Assembly: GCF_018742245.1 (NCBI RefSeq)
Contig: NZ_CP036132.1
Location: forward strand, 3,281,001-3,345,000
DNA: 64,000 nt
Source: Bacillus mycoides
GTDB taxonomy: Bacteria; Bacillota; Bacilli; Bacillales; Bacillaceae_G
Direction of reading: 5' to 3'
Below are positions 37,148 through 47,076 of the stretch, piece by piece. Under the pieces are notes generated by a model. That model ran no database searches. It was not told the origin of the DNA and saw only the letters and a list, made by a program, of their open reading frames with translations. The translations under genes and the position numbers were made by a program. Within the stretch, counting starts at the first letter, position 1. Every line of letters starts with the position of its first letter.

Positions 37148-37179
37148 TTTTGAAATATTTAACATGTGATATTTCAAAA
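37148..37179. promoter_or_regulatory. TetR-type operator 1
   Basis: TTTTGAAATAT (37148-37158), 10-bp spacer, ATATTTCAAAA (37169-37179). It lies 15 bp upstream of the ABC ATPase start codon. Confidence 0.75.
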
Positions 37180-37215
37180 TTATTGTACTCCTCATCTTTC
37201 ATATTCGCAACAACT

Positions 37216-37247
37216 TTTTGAAATATTTATATGTCCATATTTCAAAA
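37216..37247. promoter_or_regulatory. TetR-type operator 2
   Basis: The same 11-bp arms with the same 10-bp spacer, repeated 68 bp away and 50 bp upstream of the TetR start codon. Confidence 0.75.
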
Positions 37248-37297
37248 AAATTGTTTTCAATTATTTTTTCTTGTATATTTTAAATGAGGTGATTATA

Positions 37298-37891
37298 TTG
37301 AACGGCTTTGAAAAAGTGAAAGAAAAGAAAAAGCGTGCCATTAAAGAGGCAGCCTTCGTATTATTTTCAGAACGCGGATTTAATGAAGTAAAAATAGAAC
37401 ATATTGCAAAAAAAGCAAACGTTTCTCAAGTTACAATTTATAATCATTTTAGAAGTAAAGATGCGTTATTTAGGGAACTTATACAAGAATTTATAATATC
37501 TGAATTTCAATATTATAAAGAACTTGCAGAAGAAAAGTTACCTTTTCATGATATGATGCAAAAAATGATTGTAAGAAAAATGAATACGGGCGGGTTATTT
37601 CAGCCTGATATGTTACTACAAATGATGCAAAAAGACGAAGAGCTCCGAGAATTTATTTATAGTTATCAAAATGAAAAAATCCTGCCTTGGTATTTAGAAA
37701 TATTAGAACAAGCACAGCGCAAAAATGAAATTAATCCTCATCTTTCAAAAGAAATGATGTTACTGTACATTCAAATGTTCACTAAATTAGGTGATGATTT
37801 CGGGGCACAGCTTCTTGAAGGAGATCGAGAAAAACATATACAAGATATAGTTACAATGTTCTTTTACGGACTTTCTGTTCCGCAAAAATAA
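37298..37891 (+). CDS. TetR/AcrR family transcriptional regulator
   Basis: A 197-residue repressor. The N-terminal helix-turn-helix reads AAFVLFSERGFNEVKIEHIA then VSQVTIYNHFRSKDALFREL (about residues 14-55); the rest is the ligand-binding helical domain. The start is the TTG at 37298, which follows GAGGTGA by 5 nt; a longer reading from 37166 would run through the operator region. It is divergent from the ABC exporter, and the two palindromes between them suggest it controls both. Confidence 0.88.
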   Translation: MNGFEKVKEKKKRAIKEAAFVLFSERGFNEVKIEHIAKKANVSQVTIYNHFRSKDALFRELIQEFIISEFQYYKELAEEKLPFHDMMQKMIVRKMNTGGLFQPDMLLQMMQKDEELREFIYSYQNEKILPWYLEILEQAQRKNEINPHLSKEMMLLYIQMFTKLGDDFGAQLLEGDREKHIQDIVTMFFYGLSVPQK

Positions 37892-37918
37892 AAAAAGACA
37901 CAGAATCGTGTCTTTTTT
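37891..37918. terminator. Bidirectional terminator, TetR / oxidoreductase
   Basis: AAAAAAGACAC pairs with GTGTCTTTTTT around a 6-nt loop. Confidence 0.85.
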
Positions 37919-38948
37919 ATTTTATAGAAATGACTCTACCAGTTTCACTGCTTTCAATTGCCAATTGAATAAGTCTAATAACTTCCAAGCCTTCTTCTGC
38001 TGTTACAGGTGGTTTCTCACCATTTACAATACTATCTCTTACACCTTTATAATACATGTCATAACAGCCGACTTCTGTCGGAATACGTACTAACTCTTCT
38101 TCTGTTTCTAAAGTAGCAAAATTCTCTTCAGAGTCTGCTCCATAACCATTATCCCCTGGCTTCATTCCAGTTTTTAATTGTTCTTCCTGTGAATCCATAC
38201 CATACTTCACGATAGAACCCTTATCGCCATGCAGTGTAAAATGTGGTCCAGCTTGTTTCACATAACTGCTACTATGTAAAATGACACGTTTTACTCCGTA
38301 GTGAAGTACGACATGGAAATAATCATCAATTTCTGCACCTGGTCGTTGTTTTATTACATCTGCATTTATCGCATCTGGTTTCCCGAATAATGATAACGCT
38401 TGATCCATTAAATGCGATCCTAAATCATATAAAATTCCTGAACCTGGTAAATTCTTTTCTCTCCAGCGATCACGTACATGTGGACGGAAACGATCGAAAT
38501 GCGCTTCATATGCGTATACATTCCCTATTCTATTTTCTTGTAATAGTTTCTTTATCGTTAAGAAATCATTATCAAAACGACGGTTGTGATACACACTTAA
38601 AACGACATTATGTTGCTTCGCTAATGAAATAAGTTCTTCTCCCTCTTCAATTGAAACAACGAATGGTTTCTCCACAACAACATGCTTACCGTGTACAATC
38701 GCTTCTTTTACATATGGAAAATGAGTTGTATTCGGTGAAGTAATGACCACTAAGTCAATATCAGCTCGGTTTACTAATTCATCAATTGTACCAACAACTT
38801 CAGCATTTGGTAATGCTTGTTTCACTACTTCTTCTTTTGATGATAAAATAGCACGGATATCGTATTCTTCTATCGTTTGTAATAACGGGATGTGAAATGT
38901 TGTACTAGAAAATCCAAATCCTACAATCCCTACACCTATTTTTTTCAT
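37917..38948 (-). CDS. Gfo/Idh/MocA family oxidoreductase
   Basis: NAD(P)-dependent sugar or cyclitol dehydrogenase, 343 residues. The N-terminal Rossmann motif is GVGIVGFGFSSTTFHIPLL (about residues 5-23), the conserved EKPFV (about 95-99) contributes the lysine, and the HVRDRWREK...GSGILYDLGSHLMDQAL region (about 155-185) holds the catalytic aspartate/histidine. Closest in pattern to B. subtilis YvaA/IolW (scyllo-inositol dehydrogenase) and similar enzymes. GGAGGGG lies 5 nt before the ATG, and a bcr1 element begins right beside it. Confidence 0.87.
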   Translation of the reverse strand: MKKIGVGIVGFGFSSTTFHIPLLQTIEEYDIRAILSSKEEVVKQALPNAEVVGTIDELVNRADIDLVVITSPNTTHFPYVKEAIVHGKHVVVEKPFVVSIEEGEELISLAKQHNVVLSVYHNRRFDNDFLTIKKLLQENRIGNVYAYEAHFDRFRPHVRDRWREKNLPGSGILYDLGSHLMDQALSLFGKPDAINADVIKQRPGAEIDDYFHVVLHYGVKRVILHSSSYVKQAGPHFTLHGDKGSIVKYGMDSQEEQLKTGMKPGDNGYGADSEENFATLETEEELVRIPTEVGCYDMYYKGVRDSIVNGEKPPVTAEEGLEVIRLIQLAIESSETGRVISIK

Positions 38949-38960
38949 GTTGCCCCTCCA

Positions 38961-39118
38961 TTTGTCCCGCTACTTGCGGGCAGTAAGATCCCTACCTCAA
39001 AATTCAACGAATACAAAGAAGTTAGGTGAGGGATCAACTGCTCGTAAAAGCCCGATTGGTTCAACTAATAATCAGTGGGGAATGAAGACCCCCCCCACTG
39101 ATTAAAGTTTCACTTTAT
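38961..39118 (-). repeat. bcr1 repeat, copy 3
   Basis: A 158-bp copy in reverse orientation. The right end is TTTAT (39114-39118), the left end a slightly altered TTTGT followed by the CCCGC...GCGGG hairpin. It lies 12 bp upstream of the oxidoreductase start codon, in the same relative orientation as copy 1 to its gene. Confidence 0.88.
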
Positions 39119-39184
39119 GAGAACGATTTCATTTCATTATTATAACAAGATTATTTTTATATACATAATGATTTGCTTAGAAAA

Positions 39185-39217
39185 AAGCATCTTGCCATTA
39201 TTCATAGCAAGATGCTT
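39185..39217 (-). terminator. Terminator of parE-parC
   Basis: AAGCATCTTGC pairs with GCAAGATGCTT and is followed on the minus strand by TTTTTTC. Confidence 0.8.
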
Positions 39218-39223
39218 CCTTTA

Positions 39224-41644
39224 TTACGTTCTTTTCTTCGTCCACGTTTCAATTACTTCACCAGTATCATTAACATCTAGTACTAAACTACCATTACTAT
39301 ACCGGTCTTTATTTCGAAACGCTTTCGGATCAATTTCTTCTACAATGTGTTTCTCTGTCTTCATGTAAACTAATTCATCATCTCGAACAATTTCAATACC
39401 GACAATACGGTACGGATTACGTTTTAACTCTTTAAAAATTACAAGGCCGCGCTTCGCCCTCGTTGATTTCTCAATTTCCGATGCCTTTATACGTTTCACA
39501 GCACCGCGCTGCGTAACGAGAATAAGTTGATCTTTTTCACCATTTAACGGTTTACCAGAAGCAACATAGTCATCTTCTTTTAAGTTAATTGCTTTCACAC
39601 CGGCTGCTCTTACACCAACTGGACTTACTTCTTCTTCATTGAATACAAGTGCATATGCGCCATGTGTTGCAAGAACAATATCACTTGTCCCATCTGTCGC
39701 AAATATATCAACAACTTCATCATCTTTTTTCAAGTTTACAGCAACGAACGCCCGTGAATAACGCTGCACTTTATATTGGTTTAATTCTGTTTTCTTAATC
39801 ATACCGTTTCGTGTAACAAATACGATAAATCGTTTTTCCTCTTCAAAATTCGGTACGACTGTTGCCCAAATTAACGCTTCATCTCGCTCGAGTGAAACAA
39901 GATTCGCAACGTGTTGACCTAAATCTTTCCAACGAATTTCTGGCATTTCATATACAGGAAGATAAATATAATTTCCTTTGTTCGTAAATAAAAGAACGGT
40001 TTCTGTCGTGTTTGTATCGAAACGCTCAAGTAAGATGTCACCCTCTTTCATACCGAAGTCTTTTCCGTTCGATGCATTATGCGAACGCCAACCAGTTCGT
40101 TTCACATATCCTTCTTTCGTTACAGTAACGATGACATCTTCTTGCGGAATCATAACTTCCACATCAATTTTAATTTCTTCAATTTCCTCTTCAATTATCG
40201 CACGGCGATCATCACTATATGTTTTCTTTACTCTCTTCAAATCTGTTTTAATAACTTGAAGAAGTCTTTTTTCACTTTGTAGAATCGCCTGTAACTCTAT
40301 AATTTTCTTACTAAGTTCCGCTGCTTCTTGCTCTAGCGCTGTAATATCTGTATTCGTTAAACGATATAATTGCAGTGAAACAATTGCCTCTGACTGCGCC
40401 TCTGTAAATCCAAATTTCGCACTTAAATTATCTTTCGCATTACGCTTATCTTTAGACCCACGGATCGTTTCAATCACTTCATCTAAAATTGATAATGCTT
40501 TCTTTAAACCTTCTACAATATGTTGACGGTTTTCTGCTTTTCGTAATTCATATTGTGAACGTCTCGTAACAACTTCTTTTTGATGTCCAATATATGCATC
40601 CAAAATTTTAGGTAATGTCATAAGTGTTGGACGACGATGATTTATCGCTACCATATTAAAATTATATGGAATTTGCAAATCTGTATTCTTATATAAATAA
40701 TTTAAAATACCTTCAGCATTTACTTCTTTTTTTAATTCTACAACGATGCGAAGACCTGTACGGTCCGTCTCATCACGCACTTCAGCAATTCCATCTAGCT
40801 TTTTATCTAGACGTAATTCATCCATTTTTTTAACAAGGTTCGCTTTATTTACTTCGTACGGAATTTCTGTAATAACGATTTGTTGCTTTCCACCACGAAC
40901 CGTTTCAACTTCTGCTTTTCCGCGAATAATAATTTTACCTTTACCTGTTTCGTACGCTTTTTTAATACCATCAATCCCTTGAATAATACCGCCTGTTGGG
41001 AAATCTGGTCCTTTAATAACTGTTAATAAATCATCAACAGTACTATTCGGATTATCAATTCGCATCATCGTCGCATCAATTACTTCTCCAAGGTGATGCG
41101 GAGGAATTTCTGTTGCATAACCAGCTGAAATCCCTGTCGATCCGTTCACTAATAAGTTTGGGAACATTGCCGGTAATACAACTGGTTCTTCACTCGTATC
41201 ATCGAAGTTTGACACAAATTCTACTGTTTCTTTATCAAGATCACGTAATAACTCAGATGCAATTGGTGATAAACGTGCTTCTGTATAACGCATTGCCGCT
41301 GCTGGATCGCCATCAACACTACCATTATTACCATGCATTTCAACTAAAACATTACGTACTTTCCAAGTTTGACTTAAACGGACCATCGCCTCATATACAG
41401 AGGAATCACCATGTGGATGATAATTACCGATAACATTACCTACTGTTTTAGCTGATTTACGAAACGCTTTATCATGTACGTTTCCTTCTACATACATAGA
41501 ATATAAAATACGTCTTTGTACCGGTTTTAAACCGTCACGCGCATCTGGAAGCGCGCGGTCTTGAATAATATATTTACTATAACGTGCAAAGCGGTCACCT
41601 AACACGTCTTCAAGCGGGAGGTCATGAAACTTCTCTGCCTGCAT
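39224..41644 (-). CDS. parC: DNA topoisomerase IV subunit A
   Basis: Breakage-reunion subunit that decatenates daughter chromosomes together with ParE. The 806-residue protein has the catalytic tyrosine in [12 protein letters not shown] (about residue 120) and the quinolone-resistance region [15 protein letters not shown], with the usual Ser and Glu in place. A coiled-coil region (about 430-490) and a C-terminal beta-pinwheel follow. Its ATG begins 2 bp after the parE stop, so the pair is co-translated. Presence of a basic, ParC-type C-terminal domain without the GyrA box supports ParC rather than GyrA. Confidence 0.96.
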   Translation of the reverse strand: MQAEKFHDLPLEDVLGDRFARYSKYIIQDRALPDARDGLKPVQRRILYSMYVEGNVHDKAFRKSAKTVGNVIGNYHPHGDSSVYEAMVRLSQTWKVRNVLVEMHGNNGSVDGDPAAAMRYTEARLSPIASELLRDLDKETVEFVSNFDDTSEEPVVLPAMFPNLLVNGSTGISAGYATEIPPHHLGEVIDATMMRIDNPNSTVDDLLTVIKGPDFPTGGIIQGIDGIKKAYETGKGKIIIRGKAEVETVRGGKQQIVITEIPYEVNKANLVKKMDELRLDKKLDGIAEVRDETDRTGLRIVVELKKEVNAEGILNYLYKNTDLQIPYNFNMVAINHRRPTLMTLPKILDAYIGHQKEVVTRRSQYELRKAENRQHIVEGLKKALSILDEVIETIRGSKDKRNAKDNLSAKFGFTEAQSEAIVSLQLYRLTNTDITALEQEAAELSKKIIELQAILQSEKRLLQVIKTDLKRVKKTYSDDRRAIIEEEIEEIKIDVEVMIPQEDVIVTVTKEGYVKRTGWRSHNASNGKDFGMKEGDILLERFDTNTTETVLLFTNKGNYIYLPVYEMPEIRWKDLGQHVANLVSLERDEALIWATVVPNFEEEKRFIVFVTRNGMIKKTELNQYKVQRYSRAFVAVNLKKDDEVVDIFATDGTSDIVLATHGAYALVFNEEEVSPVGVRAAGVKAINLKEDDYVASGKPLNGEKDQLILVTQRGAVKRIKASEIEKSTRAKRGLVIFKELKRNPYRIVGIEIVRDDELVYMKTEKHIVEEIDPKAFRNKDRYSNGSLVLDVNDTGEVIETWTKKRT

Positions 41645-41645
41645 G

Positions 41646-43610
41646 TTATTCCACCTCCGTCTCCATAATCATTTCATTTTCTAAAATATTTCCTTCTTCT
41701 TGCATACCAAATTGTACATTACGCTCAATCCATTTACGGCGAGGTTCTACTTTATCACCCATCAATGTCGTAACTCGACGCTCAGCTCTTGATGCATCAT
41801 CAATTTTCACACGAATTAACGTACGTGTTTCAGGGTTCATCGTTGTTTCCCATAATTGATCAGCATTCATTTCGCCAAGTCCTTTATAGCGCTGCAACAT
41901 ATAGCCTTTACCGACCTTTTTCGTTACGCCACCTAATTCTTCATCAGACCATGCATATTCAATTACTTCACTTTTCCCTTTTCCTTTACTTACTTTATAT
42001 AAAGGTGGAAGTGCGATAAATACTTTACCAGCTTCAATAAGTGGTTTCATATAACGGTAGAAGAACGTCAGTAGTAACACTTGAATATGTGCTCCATCCG
42101 TATCTGCATCGGTCATAATAACAACTTTATCGTAGTTAATATCTTCAACAGCGAACTCATTCCCTACGCCGCCGCCAATTGCGTAAATAATCGTATTGAT
42201 CTCTTCATTCTTAAAAATATCAGCAAGCTTTGCTTTTTCCGTGTTAATTACTTTACCACGTAATGGTAGCACCGCTTGGAAACGGCGATCTCGCCCTTGC
42301 TTTGCTGAACCACCAGCCGAGTCACCCTCTACTAAATACAATTCGTTTTTCTGAGGATTACGTGATTGTGCAGGTGTTAACTTCCCACTTAAAGTACCTT
42401 CTGATTTTTTTTTCTTCTTACCAGTACGCGCTTCTTCTCTCGCTTTACGAGCAGCCTCACGTGCTTGCGCTGCTTTAATTGCTTTTCTTACAAGAAGTGT
42501 AGCTACATCCGGGTTTTCTTCTAAAAAGTAAGCTAAATGCTCAGATACAATTGCATCAATTGAAGAACGAGCTTCACTTGTACCTAGTTTCCCTTTCGTT
42601 TGCCCTTCAAACTGAAGTACGTCTTCTGGCACACGGACAGAAACAATCGAAGCTAATCCTTCACGAATATCTGTACCCTCTAAATTTTTGTCTTTTTCTT
42701 TTAATAAAGAAACTTTACGAGCATACTCATTGAACACACGTGTCATCGCTGTTTTAAATCCAGCTTCGTGTGTACCACCGTCTTTTGTACGTACATTATT
42801 TACAAACGAAAGAATGTTTTCTGAGTAACCATCATTAAACTGAAACGCTAACTCTGCTTCAATTCCATTTTGCTCACCCGAGAAATATACAACTGGATGA
42901 ATCGAATCTTTCTCTTCGTTTAAGTATGAAACGAAAGCCTCAATTCCTGTTTCATAATGAAACACATCTTCTAAATCATTACGTTCATCTTTTATCGAGA
43001 TTTTCATTCCTTTTAATAAGAATGCAGATTCACGTAATCTCTCACATAATGTTTCATAGTTATAATTTGTTGTGCTGAAAATAGTTGTATCTGGTTTGAA
43101 GTGCATCGTTGTACCAGACTCTTTCGTTTTCCCGATTTTCTCTAACGTCGTTGCAGGAGTACCACCATTTTCAAAGCGTTGTTCATAAATGCTACCATCA
43201 CGCTTAATCGTTACTACTAGCCATTCTGACAAGGCATTTACAACTGATGCCCCAACACCGTGTAAACCACCACTCGTTTTATAGCCTCCTTGGCCAAACT
43301 TACCACCAGCATGAAGTACAGTTAAAATAACTTCAGGTGTCGGTTTTCCAAGCTTATGCATTCCCGTAGGCATTCCTCGCCCTTTATCAATTACGCTAAT
43401 ACTATTATCTTTATGTATTACGACAGAAATTTCGTCGCCAAATCCCGCTAATGCTTCATCAACGGAGTTATCTACTATTTCATATACTAAATGATGCAAT
43501 CCACGGCTATCCGTACTCCCGATATACATACCCGGGCGTTTTCGAACGGCTTCAAGTCCTTCTAGCACTTGAATTGCATCTTCATTATATTGGAACTGAT
43601 GCTTCGCCAA
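41646..43610 (-). CDS. parE: DNA topoisomerase IV subunit B
   Basis: ATPase subunit of topoisomerase IV, 654 residues. GHKL ATP-binding motifs are [11 protein letters not shown] and GRGMPTG; the TOPRIM domain starts with [17 protein letters not shown] and [13 protein letters not shown] (about residues 424-460), and DADTDGAHI is the metal site. I prefer the TTG at 43610, giving [18 protein letters not shown] lies 8 nt upstream. The ATG at 43634 has no good site. It is followed directly by parC. Confidence 0.95.
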   Translation of the reverse strand: MAKHQFQYNEDAIQVLEGLEAVRKRPGMYIGSTDSRGLHHLVYEIVDNSVDEALAGFGDEISVVIHKDNSISVIDKGRGMPTGMHKLGKPTPEVILTVLHAGGKFGQGGYKTSGGLHGVGASVVNALSEWLVVTIKRDGSIYEQRFENGGTPATTLEKIGKTKESGTTMHFKPDTTIFSTTNYNYETLCERLRESAFLLKGMKISIKDERNDLEDVFHYETGIEAFVSYLNEEKDSIHPVVYFSGEQNGIEAELAFQFNDGYSENILSFVNNVRTKDGGTHEAGFKTAMTRVFNEYARKVSLLKEKDKNLEGTDIREGLASIVSVRVPEDVLQFEGQTKGKLGTSEARSSIDAIVSEHLAYFLEENPDVATLLVRKAIKAAQAREAARKAREEARTGKKKKKSEGTLSGKLTPAQSRNPQKNELYLVEGDSAGGSAKQGRDRRFQAVLPLRGKVINTEKAKLADIFKNEEINTIIYAIGGGVGNEFAVEDINYDKVVIMTDADTDGAHIQVLLLTFFYRYMKPLIEAGKVFIALPPLYKVSKGKGKSEVIEYAWSDEELGGVTKKVGKGYMLQRYKGLGEMNADQLWETTMNPETRTLIRVKIDDASRAERRVTTLMGDKVEPRRKWIERNVQFGMQEEGNILENEMIMETEVE

Positions 43611-43724
43611 ACTCCTTGCCCCTTTCCTAATCAAATAAGAACATATGTTTCTATTATAGAATAACGCCTCGACTATAGTTTTGGCAAGTTATCTTATCTC
43701 TTTTATATACTATTTTCAATAGAA

Positions 43725-43750
43725 AAATCCTTGTTTTTTTTCACAAGGAT
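43725..43750 (-). terminator. Weak terminator-like hairpin after the 31-residue ORF
   Basis: AATCCTTG pairs with CAAGGATT around an A/T-rich loop, followed by TTTTTC on the minus strand. Confidence 0.5.
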
Positions 43751-43815
43751 TCCTCTAGGCTACTATTTCAGAAAAATAATCGTTTGTCAACGAGAAATGG
43801 ATATGTATTCCAACA

Positions 43816-43911
43816 TTATACATTCCAAACCTTTATCATGATCCAAATGATCAATATCCAAAACGGGATAACAAGTAACAATCCCCAAAAACAGCCTTTA
43901 AAAAATCTCAT
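43816..43911 (-). CDS. Very small single-span membrane protein
   Basis: A 31-residue ORF, MRFFKGCFWGLLLVIPFWIL at the N-terminus followed by a further hydrophobic stretch and a short basic end. It has a GAGGTG site 6 nt before the ATG. The size, Trp/Phe-rich single helix and positive N-terminus fit a small membrane protein. It lies between yneT-like and parE genes in the same direction, with a weak terminator beyond. No family recognised. Confidence 0.55.
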   Translation of the reverse strand: MRFFKGCFWGLLLVIPFWILIIWIMIKVWNV

Positions 43912-43988
43912 GATGAACACCTCGTTCATCGGCCCTACTTATATAAAAAGTGAAGGCTGAATCAATCTTTCTATCGTTAAAGTCTATA

Positions 43989-44402
43989 CTATTTTGTCAT
44001 CGCATGCTCTACTTTAATACAACGATCCATTATTACAGTATAGCCTTTTTCTTGTAAAAGTTTATATGTATCTTCATCTTGTACTCCTAATTGTGCCCAG
44101 AAAACATCTGCATCAATCTCTACAAACTCTTTCGCAACATCCTTTAAAAATTCTGAACGACGAAATACATTTACGATATCAACATGTTCTTTAATATCTA
44201 CCAGTGAAGAAACCGCCTTTTCTCCAAGCACTTCATCTACTGTTGGATTTACTGGAATAATGCGATACCCAGCATCTTGCATTGCTTTTGAAACCATATA
44301 TGATGTGCGTTCTGGCTTATCTGATAATCCAACAACTGCAATCGTTTTACTTTTCTTCAATACTTCACCAATTTCCGTACGAGTTGGGTTTTCAATTGTC
44401 AT
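43989..44402 (-). CDS. yneT: CoA-binding domain protein (YneT-like)
   Basis: A 137-residue soluble protein of the CoA_binding_2 family, with the Rossmann-like start IAVVGLSDKPERTSYMVSKA (about residues 20-39) and the conserved RIIPVNPTVDEVLGEKA (about 47-63). In B. subtilis yneT lies next to plsY and parE, and the same neighbourhood is kept here although other genes have been inserted between yneT and plsY. Function is unknown. Confidence 0.85.
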   Translation of the reverse strand: MTIENPTRTEIGEVLKKSKTIAVVGLSDKPERTSYMVSKAMQDAGYRIIPVNPTVDEVLGEKAVSSLVDIKEHVDIVNVFRRSEFLKDVAKEFVEIDADVFWAQLGVQDEDTYKLLQEKGYTVIMDRCIKVEHAMTK

Positions 44403-44436
44403 AATTTATCCCTCCTATTCCTTTAGTATATCCGAT

Positions 44437-44474
44437 AAAGAAAGTCTCTTTCAACATGAAAGAGACTTTCTTTT
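44437..44474 (-). terminator. Terminator of the htrA gene
   Basis: AAAGAAAGTCTCTTTC pairs with GAAAGAGACTTTCTTT around a 5-nt loop, 8 bp beyond the htrA stop codon. Confidence 0.85.
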
Positions 44475-44481
44475 ATTCCGA

Positions 44482-45723
44482 TTATTGATTCTTTGTAGCT
44501 GAATTATCTGCTAATGTAGCTGTTTTCGTCATTTTTTGACCGTTGCGGTAGAATGTAACTTCTACGTTCTCGCCTACTTTTTTCTTTTCATATAAGTATT
44601 TACGGAACTGAAGTGAATTTTCTACTTTTTGATCATCTAATGCTACTACAAGATCATATTGCTCTAAGCCAGCTTTTTCTGCCGGTGACACAGGATAAAT
44701 TTTAGCTAATACAACACCATTTGTTACTTCTTTTGGTACTTTCAATTGATTTACTGCATAAGCTTGCACATCTTCTAATGAAACAACACCTACACCAAGA
44801 GCTGGTCGTTTCACTACTCCGTCTTTTTCAAGCGATTCAATAACTGGTTTTGCAACATTAACTGGAATTGCAAAACCAATCCCCTCAACTTCTTGCTGCG
44901 CAATTTTACTTGAGTTAATTCCAATTAATTCACCGTTTTGGTTAAATAATGCACCGCCACTATTACCAGGGTTAATCGCTGCATCTGTTTGAATAACTTG
45001 TGCTTGCCAGTCTGGACGTTTGTCTCCATCAATATCTACTGGAATTTCACGTTCTTTACTACTGATAATACCTTCTGTTACACTGCCGTCAAATCCTAGT
45101 GGGTTACCGATTGCAATTGCTTTTTCACCAGCACGAAGTTTACTGGAATCACCTAAAGTTGCAACTTTATTAACAGTAGATCCATCAATCTCTACAACTG
45201 CTAAGTCTAACCAAGGGTCCTTACCAACTAATTTTGCATCAACTTGCTTTCCGTCGCTCAGTTTAACAGCAAGTTTATTTGCACCGTCTACTACGTGGTT
45301 ATTTGTTACAATATATGCTTTATTTCCTGACTTTTTATAAATAACACCTGATCCTGTACCAGCTGTTTGCTCTTGTTCTGCTGGTTGCATCGCAAACGGA
45401 TCAATAGTCTTCTGCATATTAATTACACCAACTACAACGTCCTTTGCGCCTTCAATCATACCTGGCAAATCAGTTTCGCCCTTCACTTTATTAACAACAG
45501 GAGCTACAGTACCTTCTACTTGTTGATTAGAATTGAATGACGAAACTGCTGCTCCATTATTTTGCATCCACGGCATGTAAGGTGCTGCAAAACTAATCGA
45601 AACCGCCCCGACTACAGCTCCAACTAAACCTGTGAAAAAATATCCTTTTTTACTACCTGATTTTTTCATTTCTCTCGTTTCACTATGCTCTTCATTTAAA
45701 TTCGGTCCGTCGTAATATCCCAT
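44482..45723 (-). CDS. HtrA/DegP-type membrane-anchored serine protease
   Basis: Surface quality-control protease, 413 residues. A cytoplasmic N-terminus is followed by one transmembrane segment (about residues 27-50), then an S1C trypsin-like domain with catalytic His (TNNHVVDGA), Asp (DPWLDLAVVEI) and Ser (INPGNSGGALF), then a C-terminal PDZ domain (about 310-400). Length and layout match B. subtilis HtrA/HtrB/YyxA. An AGAGGGGAAAT sequence lies before the ATG. A response-regulator gene lies 204 bp upstream in the same direction. Confidence 0.92.
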   Translation of the reverse strand: MGYYDGPNLNEEHSETREMKKSGSKKGYFFTGLVGAVVGAVSISFAAPYMPWMQNNGAAVSSFNSNQQVEGTVAPVVNKVKGETDLPGMIEGAKDVVVGVINMQKTIDPFAMQPAEQEQTAGTGSGVIYKKSGNKAYIVTNNHVVDGANKLAVKLSDGKQVDAKLVGKDPWLDLAVVEIDGSTVNKVATLGDSSKLRAGEKAIAIGNPLGFDGSVTEGIISSKEREIPVDIDGDKRPDWQAQVIQTDAAINPGNSGGALFNQNGELIGINSSKIAQQEVEGIGFAIPVNVAKPVIESLEKDGVVKRPALGVGVVSLEDVQAYAVNQLKVPKEVTNGVVLAKIYPVSPAEKAGLEQYDLVVALDDQKVENSLQFRKYLYEKKKVGENVEVTFYRNGQKMTKTATLADNSATKNQ

Positions 45724-45927
45724 GTTTTATTTCCCCTCTCTGGTGAATTCGTACTTTCAGTATAGTCACAGTTTGTGTCCTTCTTGTGAACTCATCGTGA
45801 AATCCAATTAAAAAAATACTCCTATCTATCATTAGTAGACAAGAAAAGTATTTTTTGTACATTTCACCTACAAAGGAGAGTGTAAATTTGCTATATCCAA
45901 AAGCCGGGATGCACAGTAACTTAAAGG

Positions 45928-46605
45928 TTATTCTTCAAATTTGTAACCTACTCGAATAACAGTGCCGATATGCTTCGCCTTATCTCCTAGCTTATTTCGC
46001 AGTTTTTTAATATGTGTATCAACCGTTCGGTCATCCCCGTAGTAATCATATCCCCATAACTGATCTAATAAATGTTGGCGTGACAACACAATTCCTCTGT
46101 TCTCCATTAAATACACGAGAAGCTCAAACTCCTTATGTGTCAATATAATTTCTTCTCCATCTACTAAAACTGTTCTAGATAGTCGATTCACTTCTATTCC
46201 AGCTAATGACATAGTATTTTCTTCTGATACTCCTATCGCTCCATCCGCACGTTTCAATAACGTCTTTGCACGAGCTACTAACACTTTCGGACTAAAAGGT
46301 TTTGTTACATACTCATCTGCACCTAGTTCAAAGCCTAGTAATGTATCATCCTCATCAGAACGTGCTGTCAGCATAATAATTGGTACCGCTGACTCTTTTC
46401 TAATTCGTCTACAAACAGACCAACCATCTATTTCTGGTAACATAATATCTAACATAATTAAATCAATTGTATGTTCAGCAAATAATTCTAGCGCTTTTTT
46501 TCCATCTTCCGCTTCGATTACTTCAAAGCCTTCATTACGAAAATAATCACTAACAATTTCACGTAATCTTCTTTCATCTTCAACAAGTAATACTGTTTTA
46601 TTCAT
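45928..46605 (-). CDS. OmpR/PhoB family response regulator
   Basis: A 225-residue two-component regulator. The receiver domain has acidic residues VEDERR near the start, the phospho-accepting Asp in LIMLDIMLPEIDGW (about residue 52), conserved Thr (MLTAR) and Lys (YVTKPFSP). The C-terminal winged helix ends TVDTHIKKLRNKLG (about 198-211). No histidine kinase gene is adjacent, which makes it an orphan in this window. It follows nrdG by 18 bp in the same direction, so nrd read-through is possible. Confidence 0.92.
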   Translation of the reverse strand: MNKTVLLVEDERRLREIVSDYFRNEGFEVIEAEDGKKALELFAEHTIDLIMLDIMLPEIDGWSVCRRIRKESAVPIIMLTARSDEDDTLLGFELGADEYVTKPFSPKVLVARAKTLLKRADGAIGVSEENTMSLAGIEVNRLSRTVLVDGEEIILTHKEFELLVYLMENRGIVLSRQHLLDQLWGYDYYGDDRTVDTHIKKLRNKLGDKAKHIGTVIRVGYKFEE

Positions 46606-46623
46606 ATAACCTATCCCGCCTTT

Positions 46624-47076
46624 TTACTCTTTCAATCGAATAATACGTTGATTGGAGCTTCCGCGAAATGGAAGTGTTAAATCTTTTTTATCAAGTTCAA
46701 ATCTTCCATCAACCAAAACATCCCCATAATGTAACAATTCTATCATATCATTATTTTGAGCACTCTGTATCTCTTCTAACGTGTAACCTGTATAAATCCA
46801 TAGATTTTTTTTCAGATCCTTCACTGCTTTTGCTACTTTTTTCACTTCAACAGCTTGAAAAAATGGATCTCCACCTGAAAATGTTACATCGGTTAATGAA
46901 TTTTTTTCAATCTCTTTCACAATTTCTTCTACCGTCATTTCAGTTCCATTGCAAACATTCCATGATTTCGGATTATGGCAACCGATACAACGATGCGGAC
47001 AGCCCGCAAAAAACACGACTGTCCGCAACCCTTCTCCATCTACTACACTATCATGAATGATATTCATAACTTTCAT
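46624..47076 (-). CDS. nrdG: Anaerobic ribonucleotide reductase activating protein
   Basis: Radical-SAM enzyme that installs the glycyl radical in NrdD. The 150-residue protein holds the CxxxCxxC [4Fe-4S] motif as GCPHRCIGCHN (about residues 25-35) and the GGDPFFQ motif (about 68-74) for SAM binding. The start overlaps the nrdD stop by 4 bp. It functions only under anaerobic or low-oxygen conditions. Confidence 0.95.
   Translation of the reverse strand: MKVMNIIHDSVVDGEGLRTVVFFAGCPHRCIGCHNPKSWNVCNGTEMTVEEIVKEIEKNSLTDVTFSGGDPFFQAVEVKKVAKAVKDLKKNLWIYTGYTLEEIQSAQNNDMIELLHYGDVLVDGRFELDKKDLTLPFRGSSNQRIIRLKE

Noticed and set aside
45888..45959. 23-codon ORF with TTG start and AAAGGAGA upstream, antisense to the end of the response-regulator gene
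   Set aside because: It overlaps the 3' end of a clear gene on the other strand, has no recognisable product and no terminator.
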